Below the pieces are notes generated by a model, which did not search any database, was not told the origin of the DNA, and saw nothing but the letters and a program-made list of their open reading frames with translations. From the NCBI GenBank assembly GCA_047967505.1, contig CM106541.1: 64,000 bases of DNA; one strand, written 5' to 3'. The DNA is from Dipteris shenzhenensis (lineage: Eukaryota > Polypodiophyta > Polypodiopsida > Gleicheniales). Below are positions 49,401 through 58,802 of this stretch, piece after piece (the stretch's first letter is position 1; each line of letters begins with the position of its first letter). A program made the position numbers and the translations under genes.

Positions 49401-52167
49401 GCCCACAACTTTGACTATCTCTAGGGTCGTATGAAAGCCAAAAGCAGGATCTCCAATCAAAACTTGCCACATGATTGCCCACTGAAGCTCTCCATTGTCC
49501 CACAAGAGATTTATGATCTGAATTGGGCCTGAGTAAGCACCCATTTGCTTGATACATTCATGTTGTTCCCCATCTACTAGAGGCCAACTCTAGACGGATA
49601 GTTGCATCCATCTGAGCAATCCTCCTACCATTCCATTTGAAGTGACTAGTCAGTTGAAGTCTGCGTTCTTTAAGAAGATGCTTACAATCATCCCAAGAGC
49701 CCAAAGAAGAAGTAGGAATCTCTATCCCACATGAACCACTACGAGGCACCAAGAAATCTATAACCCTCATCCAAAATATAATCATTCCACATCATCGGTT
49801 TGCTTGTCAATCTCATCGTGTAAAACTGAGGGAAACCCTCCTAATGAGCACCCAAAGCTCTGCCAAGCTTTGACACAATAGCCATAAAAAGTGAAGGAGG
49901 AACCTTGATGTTTTCATAAGGAAAAATCCACCTCGTATTGTCCATGTGCAGAGGGAGTGCGAGATCTAATGCATTCATGAAATACATATTTCTAGGTCTA
50001 CTAACCTGGTAGAACTCCCTTGACCACAAGCTGCAAGGCAAAGCTCCATACTACTCTAGGGGCTGTATTTCTCAGTTTAAGAGTCCTATCAAGAAATGTC
50101 TTTAGAGCGGACTTGATGGGTCTATCGATAAGAGAGCTAGAGTGGCTTGGGAGACCTTGATTCTTCTAACCCAAGAGGAGGGTTAAACATTATTGGAGCT
50201 AAGCTACTGAGATGAAGACATGTCTAGGCCAACCTAACAGCCAAAACAGGTAATTGAAAGACCTCTCTGGATCCAAGTGAAGCCAAAACCAGCCTTGCAG
50301 GGGAATCCTCATCACTAATCCAAGAGCCAAGGATTTAGACCAGTTAATATGTTTCCTTGCTGCAAGGCAAAACAAATCCAAAGCTGCCTTGAAAGCTATA
50401 AGGGTTTGAGGAGAGACATCCAAATAAACTGCTGTGTCATCTGCAAGTTTACTATCTAGAAGCTTCTGAGGGGGAGTGTCAAGCCAAGGATGTCCACCTG
50501 AGATATGAGGAAAAGACTCATAGCCTCTACCACAAACAAATATATGAAAGGAGCAAGACAGCAAGACTCATATGGTAATCTGAAACTCTCTCCTCTAGCA
50601 CCTTTGATAAGAACCTATCTATGGGCTGATATGTAAAGAGAGGATGCCTCTCTAATTCATAAATCGAAAAAATAAAATTGCAATGGCGCTTCCTCTATGA
50701 AACGCTAATCTATAATTTCATAAGCTTTCTCAAAATCCAGAAGTAGAATAGCAAGGTCTCTAACCACTTTGTCGTGCTCACTATGTGGCCTCCCAAAATG
50801 AGAAGATATTATTAAAGATGATGCACAAGCTAGTATGTGCGTCATGTATTAAGTTAGGAAGTACTGTCGCAGAGCAACGAGGATCTGGATGGGAGCTCTC
50901 AGGATCATGACCCGTATGTAGAGTCTTAAGAGGGACTACACTTGGGGGATGGTGGCCTGGTTGACTGAGGGAGGACACGCGTTTTAAATTGATGAGATCT
51001 CCCTAGCCTACCTAATACAAAGTCAGAGCATTTAGAGGATAGCGCTCCATGAGGCAGTCCCTCTTGACAACCTAGCTCCCCTTTCTTCTCCGGAGGACAA
51101 CGTTTGGGAGGTGGTAGCGAGTATCACTGCGTGGAACATTTGGGTGGCTCGCAGTAGTCTCGTGATGGGTGAGCATCCCGGTTCCACCCTCTGCTACCAT
51201 GGTCGCCATCGGCAGGATATCACCTACACTCTACGCTCCACCTAGGAACGTGGGACTCTAGGCTCTAGAGCGACTATTGAGAGGCGTGCTCGATTCTGCA
51301 AGGCTTGGCCTATAGGAAATTTCTACATCTTCACTCCGCGAGGGATTCGCTGGTTGTATAGTCCCCCCACTTGGCTATTAGCCCCAGTACCAGAGATCCC
51401 CTAGGTAGTGAGCTGGGTTTCTCTGGAATAGGCCGGTTTTTCTTTCAGCCTTTTTCGGTTTTGCCATACTCAGCACATCCGGGGCTGCTTTTTTGTATGA
51501 AGTCTTTCAAGAATTAATAGAAGGTTCCTTTCTTAGGGGAAAAAAAAAAGTTAGGAAGTAGAGACTGCAAATGAAGGTGGTTGCCTTTGCTAGAATTTCC
51601 TCTTTGTCATACATGGAGTCTTTTTTATTTGGCCTTCTAGCTTTGTCATGATTGAATCTGCCTATGTGTAAGGACATGTGTCTATGCATTGGTCCACCAC
51701 TACATACTTATGATGGTGATGGTGATGTTTGTCTAGTCCTTGCTATGCATCGTAGAGTTTAATGTTTTTCAATTTTGTGGGTGACTATCACCAAGGTCCA
51801 ACTGCATTGTTTGTTATTTGGGTATATAGCTCATTCATAAAGGAACCTAAGAATTTGTTGATGTCATATTTCTTGATTTTGTAGGCGAAGTTTGCTCAAA
51901 TTGATTTGTCAGCACAGATTCGGTGGTTTCCAGAGGAAAGCACGAAAAGATATCTCAACTATGGTGCAGCAGCAAGTGAGGTATGAGGTTTGAGGATCTT
52001 CTTAGAGGGATATCATCAAATTTTATCAATGATGCTGCATTAGATTATGTGTTCAATTTCTGCTGCAGGTTGAGGTCAATGTTCTTACAGGAGAAACAAG
52101 GTTAATCCAAACTGATCTTATCTATGACTGTGGAAAAAGCTTGAATCCTGCGGTTGACATTGGACAG
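37418..52167 (+). CDS. aldehyde oxidase (molybdenum hydroxylase family), 3' end outside window
   Basis: Exons by frame and GT-AG borders: 37418-37562, 37662-39563, 39811-40070, 40405-40614, 40719-40937, 41042-42010, 51885-51980, 52069-52167; 3900 nt, 1300 codons, no internal stop. Domains: plant-type 2Fe-2S (C46, C51, C54), second 2Fe-2S (C116GFC, C172RC), FAD domain (NPHVRNRASIGGNLIMAQ near 410), and molybdopterin domain from about residue 680 (GEAVYVDDIPSPDH, GGGFGGKAFRN, MRAPGHLQGSFIADS, GGMTAGSTASEGSCEAVR, YDCGKSLNPAVDIGQ). GGKAF rather than GGKE and the MRAPG loop favour aldehyde oxidase over xanthine dehydrogenase. The family oxidises aldehydes to acids with O2 as acceptor; plant members act in the cytosol on abscisic or indole-3-acetaldehyde, but substrate cannot be read here. 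The catalytic Glu region and C-terminus, expected after IGQ, were not found before 64000. The start is the first ATG before the ferredoxin fold. Confidence 0.93.
37563..37661 (+). other. 99-nt in-frame intron in the 2Fe-2S coding region
   Basis: GAAG^GTTGCT ... TTCCTTGCAG^GTGGATGT. Removing it restores CAEGGCGAC, the cluster-binding loop between C46 and C51. The intron has 33 codons' length and no stop, so retention would insert 33 residues into the iron-sulphur loop without a frame change. The pyrimidine-rich 3' end and the restored motif make the intron call strong. Confidence 0.9.
43300..44190 (+). other. coding-like debris, family not recognised
   Basis: Plus-strand frames read TGSGIYLFHPILARSTKIGS, DIIFGRHPKDMYASIQLLEP and, in another frame, CDDEHAKMDYHPHDPAMPQH. 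Composition is protein-like but frames shift often. It precedes a copia-like LTR and could be the 3' end of an older element. Confidence 0.25.
43481..43610. repeat. 65-bp tandem duplication with partial third copy
   Basis: Two copies of a 65-bp unit beginning ATGACTC and ending GGAGGCTAGGTGCACA (43481-43545 and 43546-43610), differing at only a few bases. A third, partial copy ending CTAGGTGCACA lies after a poly-T run, at 43611-43651. Confidence 0.9.
44203..45405 (+). repeat. 5' LTR of a Ty1/copia element in intron 6
   Basis: Begins TGTAATGAAGG after a purine-rich stretch and ends CCCTCACA. Two bases later is TGGTATCAGAGCC (45408-45420), a perfect initiator-Met tRNA primer-binding site. Inside are CCTATATAAGTCC (about 44308-44320, TATA box), a 16-17 base poly-C run near 44381-44397 and AATAAAACC near 45305. 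The 3' boundary is firm; the 5' boundary is inferred from TG and the purine tract, since no second LTR is present. Confidence 0.6.
45406..47104 (+). other. long copia leader with GTAC-rich hairpin repeats
   Basis: Untranslated-type leader between the primer-binding site and gag. 45675-45790 carries four copies of AGCCGTACCGGCTGTACG or a close variant (45675, 45714, 45734, 45771), each able to pair internally. GGTACAG words recur at 45834-45890, 45963 and 46036. The rest has only short ORFs. Long structured leaders are known in plant copia elements for packaging and translation, so this role is inference. Confidence 0.55.
47105..47539 (+). pseudogene. Ty1/copia gag, 3' truncated
   Basis: 144-codon ORF starting MASGGSESSILNIKKLEG and following the UBN2-type copia gag pattern: LEGAHNYALWAEQCLNVLLL, EWEELDLSARAAIMLTLTDS, YGLWQRLEELYAQKSSASKV and HLSEFNAIFTQLIAQGK. 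This part is uninterrupted, but after AQGK the family sequence stops and unrelated DNA follows from about 47532, so protease, integrase and RT are missing. The ATG follows a T-run and lies 1.7 kb from the primer-binding site. A live gag would make the particle shell. Confidence 0.8.
47540..49549. other. non-coding part of intron 6, LTR-like with TATA box
   Basis: No gene. CTTATAAATAGGGGG at about 48498-48512 is a strong TATA context just after a 21-bp tandem repeat. CT-rich DNA follows to about 49150, with TCTCTCTCTACCC near 49115. It resembles the U3-R part of another LTR, but no primer-binding site was found. Confidence 0.4.
48371..48472. repeat. 21-bp tandem repeat, about five copies
   Basis: Units of TAGGGCTGCCTTTATGGGGC plus C, starting at 48371, 48391, 48412, 48433 and 48455, with small length changes (20-22 bp). 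They end 25-30 bp before the TATAAATA motif, a position where LTR U3 repeats often act as enhancer-like elements. Confidence 0.9.
49550..50795 (-). pseudogene. LINE reverse transcriptase remnant (older, minus strand)
   Basis: Leftward reading gives DFEKAYEIID (about 50740), LIKGARGESFRLPYESC and LAPFIYLFVVEAM, then KLADDTAVYLDVSPQTLIAF (the FADD catalytic box, here LADD), RKHINWSKSLALGLV, and further plant non-LTR sequence to 49550. Motif order A-B-C matches plant LINE (L1-like) ORF2. Frames change several times and stops are present. It lies in aldehyde oxidase intron 6, opposite to the gene. Confidence 0.8.
50864..51547 (+). mobile_element. 5'-truncated LINE insertion with poly-A and 13-bp target-site duplication
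   Basis: AAGTTAGGAAGTA occurs at 50851-50863 and again at 51548-51560, directly after a poly-A run (51538-51549; the last two A's are shared). The insert encodes the end of a plant LINE ORF2: ALHEAVPLDNLAPLSS, then VWEVVASITAWNIWVARSSL and a non-coding 3' end. A perfect 13-bp duplication, 3' poly-A and 5' truncation are hallmarks of LINE target-primed insertion. The perfect duplication suggests it is fairly recent. It lies next to the older minus-strand LINE. Confidence 0.88.
51561..51884. other. 3' end of intron 6, no other feature
   Basis: AT-rich intronic DNA leading to the acceptor TTGATTTTGTAG. Probably the original intron sequence, interrupted upstream by the LINEs. No coding signature. 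Confidence 0.5.
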
Positions 52168-52898
52168 GTGGTCTTATTTTCCTTTTTTCTTTGGAGGATG
52201 CCACAAATGTTCTATTCAGCTTATTTGAGTTTTGATATGTTGCCATTCAATCAGTGTTTTACAATCAAGCTCCATGCAAATATTGTATGAGCAAGATTTA
52301 ATAACTTACATTTTGGAAAAGATTTCATAATATGCCCTGCAAGATTGCTTGAATCAACACAGGGTAGCACATTCAGAAATACCTTGCTTGCAATCAACAC
52401 AGAGTAGCACATTCAGAAGTTTCTAGATATTTTACCAAACTAAGGTGCTACATACAGCAGGTGCCTGCCTTAACGACCGTTTGAAACTCTCTCTCAACAG
52501 CACAGCACAGCACATAGCAGTAAGGGGCGGCCCCTAGTACCAGCTCGCGGCAGCGGGAGCGCTAGCAGCAGCAGCTTGTCTCGAACTCAGGCCACGCAGG
52601 AGGGGGCATTATCAGCCTAAGAGAGGTACAAGAGCAACTTATCTTCAGCCCCCAGGCTGAGCTGAGCCCGGGGCTCAGTCTGGGGTGTTAGAGACAGCAA
52701 GAGGGCCCCCAGTTATTCACAAGCCATCATGGAGTCCCCAAAGATGAAGACATTTGTTTCAAACCCTATCAGAAAACCCTCCTACTCCAACATCGCAGCA
52801 ACACCGAGCCCATACACATTGCATTACAAGCGAAGGTTGGCTCAGACCCACAGGAGCAGATATATTTTCTACAACAGGAAGTAAGGGAGCTTAGACTT
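52168..52898. other. intron 7-8 boundary region of aldehyde oxidase and repeat DNA
   Basis: Starts with the donor after IGQ (CAG^GTGGTC). A short direct repeat, GCTTG, AATCAACACAG(G/A)GTAGCACATTCAGAA, lies near 52348-52378 and 52390-52418. 52500-52700 is GC-rich with GCAGCAGCAGC. No continuation exon of the oxidase was seen. Confidence 0.4.
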
Positions 52899-53464
52899 AT
52901 GGTTGCAGCTCTCGGGAAGAAAGTGAAGGAGATGGAGAACAATGGCAAACAAGACATCATACAGGAAGTACTACAGATACACAAGGAAGAAGCACCTGCA
53001 CCACAGTTGGTAACCAAAGTCCATGACATGGTTACAATGAGGTCAAATCGATCAAAGAGGAAATCTCAGCAACGAAGGACAGCAAAATCAACAAAAGTGA
53101 AGTATATGGAGAGGTGTAAGAACAAGAAAAAAGGGCAGCTAATACTAGATGTCTACGCATTGGCTGAAGATTGGCATGAAGGGAGCCTGGCAGAAAAATT
53201 TGATAATATTATAGCAGCAACCCCTCAGATTGAATGGTACTCAATTACTAGAAAGCAAGAATTAGGATTCTCATGCAAACAAACAAGTTGACAGGCTCCA
53301 AGGTATGGATATTAGAGGAGCTCACCGCGATTCAACTCAAGATGAAGTCCATAGAATTTATCAAAGTGCAAGACGCTCACAAAGAAGGGAAGTGGGCTGT
53401 CTACAAAGATGGAAAAGCACTTATCAAAGATTTTAAATCCAAACCCAAGGACTCTCAGTTTTAA
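52899..53464 (+). pseudogene. coiled-coil/basic ORF, possible LINE ORF1 or other retroelement part
   Basis: An ORF at 52899-53291 (130 codons) begins with a charged helix (ALGKKVKEMENNGKQDIIQE), has a basic stretch (RSNRSKRKSQQRRTAKSTK) and then LDVYALAEDWHEGSLAEKFD. A second frame at 53273-53464 continues it with WILEELTAIQLKMKSIEFIK and KEGKWAVYKDGKALIKDF, so a frameshift sits at about 53275. Such helix-plus-basic architecture suits a nucleic-acid-binding ORF1, and LINE ORF2 sequence follows downstream. The family is not certain. Confidence 0.4.
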
Positions 53465-53465
53465 A

Positions 53466-53849
53466 CTGATGTAATACAGGCTAACTATCGCACCTAGTAT
53501 AATGTAGCTTATCTACAATAACTATGGAAGTGGTTGCATGCACTCCCAAGAGACTCTCAGTCTATGACTGATGTTTGGTGTTTACCCTTTTGGTGTGTGT
53601 GCTTTGTCTCATAGTCCCGCGAGGGCTTTTGAAGACGTTAATCTGTGTCTGTCTCTCTCTCTCTCTCAGTTATAGACTTTTGTTACATACTTCTATGCTT
53701 AACCACGTATCGCTCTTAGAGGATCGAGCAGCCCAGATCACACGCACTCTCCATGAGGCCGTCCTACATACTTTCTTACACACCACTCGATCCATGCACC
53801 CTCCCACCTTGGCTTAGTACTCTGCAATAGTAGTGTAAGGCTTTACTCG
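53466..53849. other. no gene recognised
   Basis: Contains a short CT microsatellite (TCTCTCTCTCTCTC at about 53653-53668). The surrounding short ORFs have no motif. It may be a linker of the LINE. Confidence 0.4.
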
Positions 53850-54765
53850 ACAACCCCGACTTGAAACCAAGCATCACCTTCTGACTGGAACAGAGATGAT
53901 ACATGAGTACCACCTTCTGGTTTGCCGGAAGAAGCAGGCTTTCGTCCACCTTAACGAGGAGGAGTAAATAAACATTTTGTTTAGTAACAACTCTAAAGAC
54001 TTTTGGCAAAGGTTCCTTGAGTGGCGAGCCCCATCTCACAGACATCAAAACTTGGCACTCCTATGCATGCACGCTAAACTATGTCCCCGTCGACCTGCCA
54101 GCACCTGATCTCTCACAAGTACCATGCCCCACTTCATGCACACTTTTCATAGCCAGAGGTATCAAACACACAGCCCTAAAGCTTCACAATGGTCGATCCA
54201 AAGATCATGAGGGCCTATGCACTGAATTCATTGCATATGGAATAAATACCTTGGCCCTGATCTTAGCGAAGCTTTTCAATGAAGCAGTTTGCACAAGCTT
54301 CCCACTCATGGACCCTCAACACCATCACTCCCATTCACAAGGCAGGAGATCCCATGAGCTCAAAAAACTGGACCGTTATGATTGGACATGAGATGTGTGA
54401 GATCTATGCATCAGTACTTGACATAGAGGTTATCCTAGTCGCTGAGCTTCAGGGACTTAGAGCCGTGGGACAAGTGGGCTTTTGGATAGATCATGGGACC
54501 AGTGGGTGTCATTGAGGAGGACATGGCACAGAGACAGAGGATCTATTGCTGCTTTGTTGATTTCCACAAGGCTTTTGATATAGTGCCGAGAGCGTGACTC
54601 ATCAGACATCTACAATAGTTGGGATATGATTAGGAGATTACCTGGGCAGTCATGGCACTTTATGAGAGAGTCTCGGATAGGGTTCGGATAGGTGCAGGGT
54701 AGATAGAGGAGACCACAAGTACCATTGGGATCAAACAAGGTTACCCGTTATCTACTAGTCCTTGA
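53850..54765 (+). pseudogene. LINE ORF2 (reverse transcriptase) remnant
   Basis: Reads in shifting frames: SKDFWQRFLEWR (about 53995), LHNGRSKDHEGLCTEFIAYG (54180-54240), SWTLNTITPIHKAGDPMSSKNW (abbreviated: TITPIHKAGDP near 54320), then CCFVDFHKAFDIVPRA (54545-54595), ALYERVSDRVRIGAG and GIKQGYPLS (54730-54755). These match LINE RT motifs 0, 1, 2a, A and B in order. Motif C (F/YADD) is missing because the copy ends near 54765. It is on the plus strand downstream of exon 8. Confidence 0.75.
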
Positions 54766-56730
54766 CAACAAGGTAAGAAAACTGTTTCTTGAGTTTTCTT
54801 ATACTTTCCCATGTAGTGGTTTCTGCTGAACGATTTGTCCACTAAGCTCCACTTTACTAAATATTCTTGAATACCTGTATAACATGTGTCCTTTTCTTTA
54901 AGATGAAGAATTCTTTGTGGTTCATGTGAAAGCATTGGAGGTTTAATTCTATAAGTTCTTCTTCTATCAGACTTTCACATTCAAGCAATCCCTTTTTTTA
55001 AAATGAATAGCGTGAAATATTTGATACACTTTACTAGCTCTATCTAGAGCATTCTTAATATTCTTCCGGGCATGCCTCAACATTTGATGCATCTACTAGA
55101 GATAGTCTTTGGCCACTTGTACACTTTCTTTCTCAAGACCTATACATGGTGGAGCTCTAGGCTCAAATCCGTACATTAGGTGAATGCTTAAGTTCTTAAC
55201 GCTATCATTAGCAAACTCTAAAATGGAATGTACTCTTTTTAATTTGTTTGCTGTTATGCAACATATCTTTCAATGGTCCAATGTTTGATTGACCCATTAT
55301 TGCTGCCACATTTTCCTTGGTATGAGCCTTGTAGGCTAGATTTAGTCCCTTGAGGACATTTAGTACTGTGAATCCTATCTAGGGTTAGGACTTTTAGTCT
55401 GAAGATAGCCCATACAGCATATGGCTGTATTTTGTACTTTCACGCATTATCATTCCTGCAAGTGCACTTGTTTTGTCCTCCTTGTACTGCCACTCAACAG
55501 GGGTACAGAGCAGCTCCATTGTCATGGAATCTCCCATCACTATCAGCTCTCATGCTTAGCCTTGCGCTCTGCAAGTTGACATTCTGGTGGAAGGTGTTGC
55601 TGTTGCTGTTTCGCCTCCATTCTAGAGGAGCTTCTGTACATTTAGACTTCAAAAACAGCTGCCATACCTCCCATCATTGGACTCTCCCAAGGCTATCTTC
55701 CTTTCTTGCAAAAGGAGTGCTGCCACACCACGGGTGTATTCCGCCATTTTTTGTGCTCCTCATCTCAAAAAAGGGGCAGCAACTCTCTGTACCACACCCC
55801 ATTTTGGGTCTATTTCCTATTGTTCCTACCCTTTGTGGCTACATTCGCAGGTCTTCTTACTGCTCTTGGTAAAAATGCCACCAGTTTTTGAGTCGTGCTC
55901 CAAAATTGCTGCTATCTGTGGAGGTTTTGTTGTAGTTGCTATGCCTACTGAATCACACCGCCATCTGCATCACGAGTTTCTGTGTGGTCATTTTTTTGAG
56001 TGGAGCTACTATCTACTGCAGGCCTCCTTCAAACACAGAAGCATCATCTGTTTTCTCCAACCCTACCCCTCTGTCGCCGCCTGTCCATACAGTCAGTACA
56101 GATTGTACAGAATTTGATAGCTCTTCTTGACAGCTCGACAGTTCCAGTACAGTTCCAATCCGTTCGCCATTTCTGGTCCAATTTGTACACATGCATCTTG
56201 CATCTGTACATTGTTAACTTCGTGATTTTCAAAACTATCAGATTTTTGTCTCTTTTGACTGCAAGTTGTAGTAGGGATTTGACTGGTACAGTTGCATTTG
56301 GGGTTCCCTTGCATTTTCCCTTTATGTTGGCACATTTGCCCTCTAGAAATTTGGGGCTTTTGTATCTTGTACTCTGGCATTGGATCCTCCTACCTCGAGG
56401 TTTTCTTTTCAATAAATATTGTCAAAATCATGGGTAGAGTTGTGCATTTGGAGTAGTGGTTCATCCAGAAACTTTCTGTCAGATTTCGCCTGACCTTTGT
56501 GTCTATTTGCAGTCATCTCTTGCCTAACATTTGCAGACATTTGAATTTAGATTTTGTGACAGCAACTGCCTTTGGTGCAATTAGGAGAGACCTCTAGCAG
56601 AGTTAGCGTGGGATCCAAGGGAGTCGTCTTGGCTAGCTTCCACTACTTCAGATTCTTTTTTCCCCTTTTTTGAATATTGGAGAAGGACTGGATGTAGGAT
56701 TCAGTAGAGAAACACACACCATATATCAAT
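54766..56730. other. probable leader/LTR of copia copy B; no gene
   Basis: 54766-55400 is AT-rich with no feature. 55430-56420 is pyrimidine-rich with repeated GTACAG and TACAGT words at 56090-56160, similar in style to the copia leader at 45680-45870. Overlapping ORFs of about 145 codons in two frames (55432-56117) appear to be chance. No primer-binding site was located. Confidence 0.35.
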
Positions 56731-57660
56731 TTGGAGGCATCTGCTAAGCTAGAAAACTACAATTATGGCACATGGAAATACCAAATGGAGATGATTCTTG
56801 TACTTCAAGACAAATGGGAGTATGTCGATGGGTCTACACCAAGACCATTGGACAATCTAGCCAGCAGTAGCTCTACTAAAACCTATTGCCACAGCACCAA
56901 CAGCAAGTTCTACAATGGGATTTACAGCTACACTAACAATGTCCGCACCTGTAGTAGCAGATCCTGCCATTTTTTGAGCATGGGCAGAATGGGACAAGAA
57001 AGACAAGTATGCATATCAATTGATTAAGAAGAATATGCAAGATTTCATGCTAGGACAGCTCAACATAGTCAAGACATCAAAAGAAGCATGGAATATGTTC
57101 GCAGCTATCTAGGAGTCCAAGAACACTTCCAAGATTCTCACAGTGAGAAAGCAAATCAACCAGAGTTTCCGCAACAACAGTGAAACTGGTGATGCTTACA
57201 TACTCAGGATCAAAGATTACAACAATCAACTCACAATAGCAAGAGAGACCATGAATCTGGCAGAAATGGTTCAAGTCATCCCGAATGGACTTGGAGAGGG
57301 ATACGAGAATCTAGTCTAGAGTATTGCCATCCAACGACAAGTTCTAACATTGGAAGAGCTCCAATCAATTTTACTTGGTGAAGAACTTAGGATGCAAGCC
57401 ATTCACGCACGCAAAGGTCATTCCAATGATCAAGCATGCATAGTTTCAGATAGAAGTAGACATAGAGGTAGACCATTTTAGCGAAGTGGTAATCATCAGC
57501 AACAAAGTTAGCATCAAAGTCAGAATCAACATTAGCATCATCCTTAGCAACATTAGCATCAGAAAAGAGGAAGCCATTACAATTGAGGAAGATTCCAAGG
57601 ATAAGGAAATGCATCCACCAACGTGTCAAATATTCAGTGCAACTACTTAGTTGTTTAGCA
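56731..57660 (+). pseudogene. Ty1/copia gag remnant, copy B
   Basis: Starts KLENYNYGTWKYQMEMILVL and DKWEYVDGSTPRPLDNLASS, then after a frame change near 56880 reads KNMQDFMLGQLNIVKTSKEA, INQSFRNNSETGDAYILRIK and LTLEELQSILLGEELRMQAI, ending in a His/Gln-rich linker near 57500-57560. It matches copy A (28127-30043, opposite strand) block by block and in places residue by residue, so they are the same family. Stops at about 57109 and 57319 inactivate it. It ends near 57660 before protease. Confidence 0.85.
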
Positions 57661-58075
57661 CTGGCAAGCACAGGGGATTACTGAGTAGCTTATGTTGAGA
57701 TTTTGTGGCGAATCAATAGAGTTAATAAAGTTTCATACTTTCTTTGGCTTACCATTCACAAGGGCATTCTAGTGGGCTCATGGTTATAGTAGATGGGGAG
57801 ACCCTCTCTTTGTATGAGATGCTAGCATGCAAAGAGGTATCCTACAAGCATTGCTTGTGGTTGTTCTCTTATATTACATGACATGGGGAGCAGCTCTTTG
57901 GGGCAGAGGGTCAGGTGCTATGAGTATGAGGCTGGTCACCACGCTCTCTTCATGCAGCATCATCTGAAACGTGGTCCTACAGATCATAGCATCATAGATC
58001 CATAGGATTTGTTTTTCATACGTATCCCAACTCAGGTTACTCTGCCTTCGTAGATTCGGCTTGGGAGGTGGTTTC
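57661..58075. other. unresolved retroelement-like DNA
   Basis: No ORF over 60 codons of interest. A purine-rich CGGCTTGGGAGGTGG at about 58057-58071 sits immediately before a TGTTGGG LTR start and could be a polypurine tract of another element's 3' end, or chance. Confidence 0.3.
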
Positions 58076-58317
58076 TGTTGGGATAACTATGGTCAAGGGC
58101 TTGCTCTATGGTGCATGTGTGCATCTAGGGGAGTCACACGTGTATGTGTGTGTATTGTAGAGGCACATCTAGTGCTATGATGTATCTAGTGTGTGACCTA
58201 AGTGATGATGTAAGCACAAAGGCCCCCACATGGGAGGTTCCTTCGATTTAGGCCAAGCCCACTGATGTAGGGGCTGATTGCCACTGATGTAGGGAGGGTG
58301 CCTATGATCTAGGCCAC

Positions 58318-58802
58318 TGACACGACCCCGCAGGATCTGACCTTATCACTGACCTAGAATCTCATCCTCAATACAACCAGAATCATAGCGTAGGTGCCTC
58401 GATCCTTTCGACCACCCCCGAGCACGTGGGCTACAGCTTGACTCATCCATAGGCTCATATCTAACCCATGCATCCCATACCACCTGAGCCCGTTCAGAGG
58501 ACCTTCGATACACCACCTATGATCCGCCATGTAGATGGCCAGAGTCCCGGCTTGGGTCCAAGCCCCATCCATCAGTTAAGGAGCGCTCAACTGATCTACA
58601 CAATAGCACTAGCCCTCCCTCTATATAAAAGGAAACCCGCTATAGATAGGCTACGAATAGCTCCCTCCATATAAAGCGAGGAGTATATATGAATCAATCT
58701 CTATATATAGCAATCTCGGCTAAAAATAGCCATCCAACCCTATGCTATCCCGTAACCCATGTTCACTTGCTATCCAACCCTAGGTACACCATGCACATGA
58801 CA
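58318..58802 (-). repeat. 3' LTR of the non-autonomous element
   Basis: 485 bp. Shares with its partner CTCTATATAAAAGGAAACCC and CTATATATAGCAATCTCGGC, which can serve as TATA-like motifs in either direction. It carries about 25 bp (near 58450-58475) absent from the partner LTR. Confidence 0.92.

Larger units (their letters stand above)
42011..51884 (+). other. 9.9-kb intron 6 of aldehyde oxidase, filled with mobile DNA
   Basis: Donor GCG^GTATGTTTG, acceptor TTGATTTTGTAG^GCGAAG; exon 6 and exon 7 join in phase 0 to give ELIKAAKFAQIDLSA, as expected in the family. The intron contains a copia LTR, leader and gag (44203-47539), tandem repeats, a minus-strand LINE and a plus-strand LINE. 42011-43470 has no recognised feature apart from GTGATGCCCTGCCCTCCACA near 42133. 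Confidence 0.85.

Noticed and set aside
55432-56437. 145-codon ORFs as possible envelope-like protein
   Set aside because: Two overlapping frames are equally open in CT-rich DNA, and there is no signal peptide, clear transmembrane pattern or homologous block in copia copy A.
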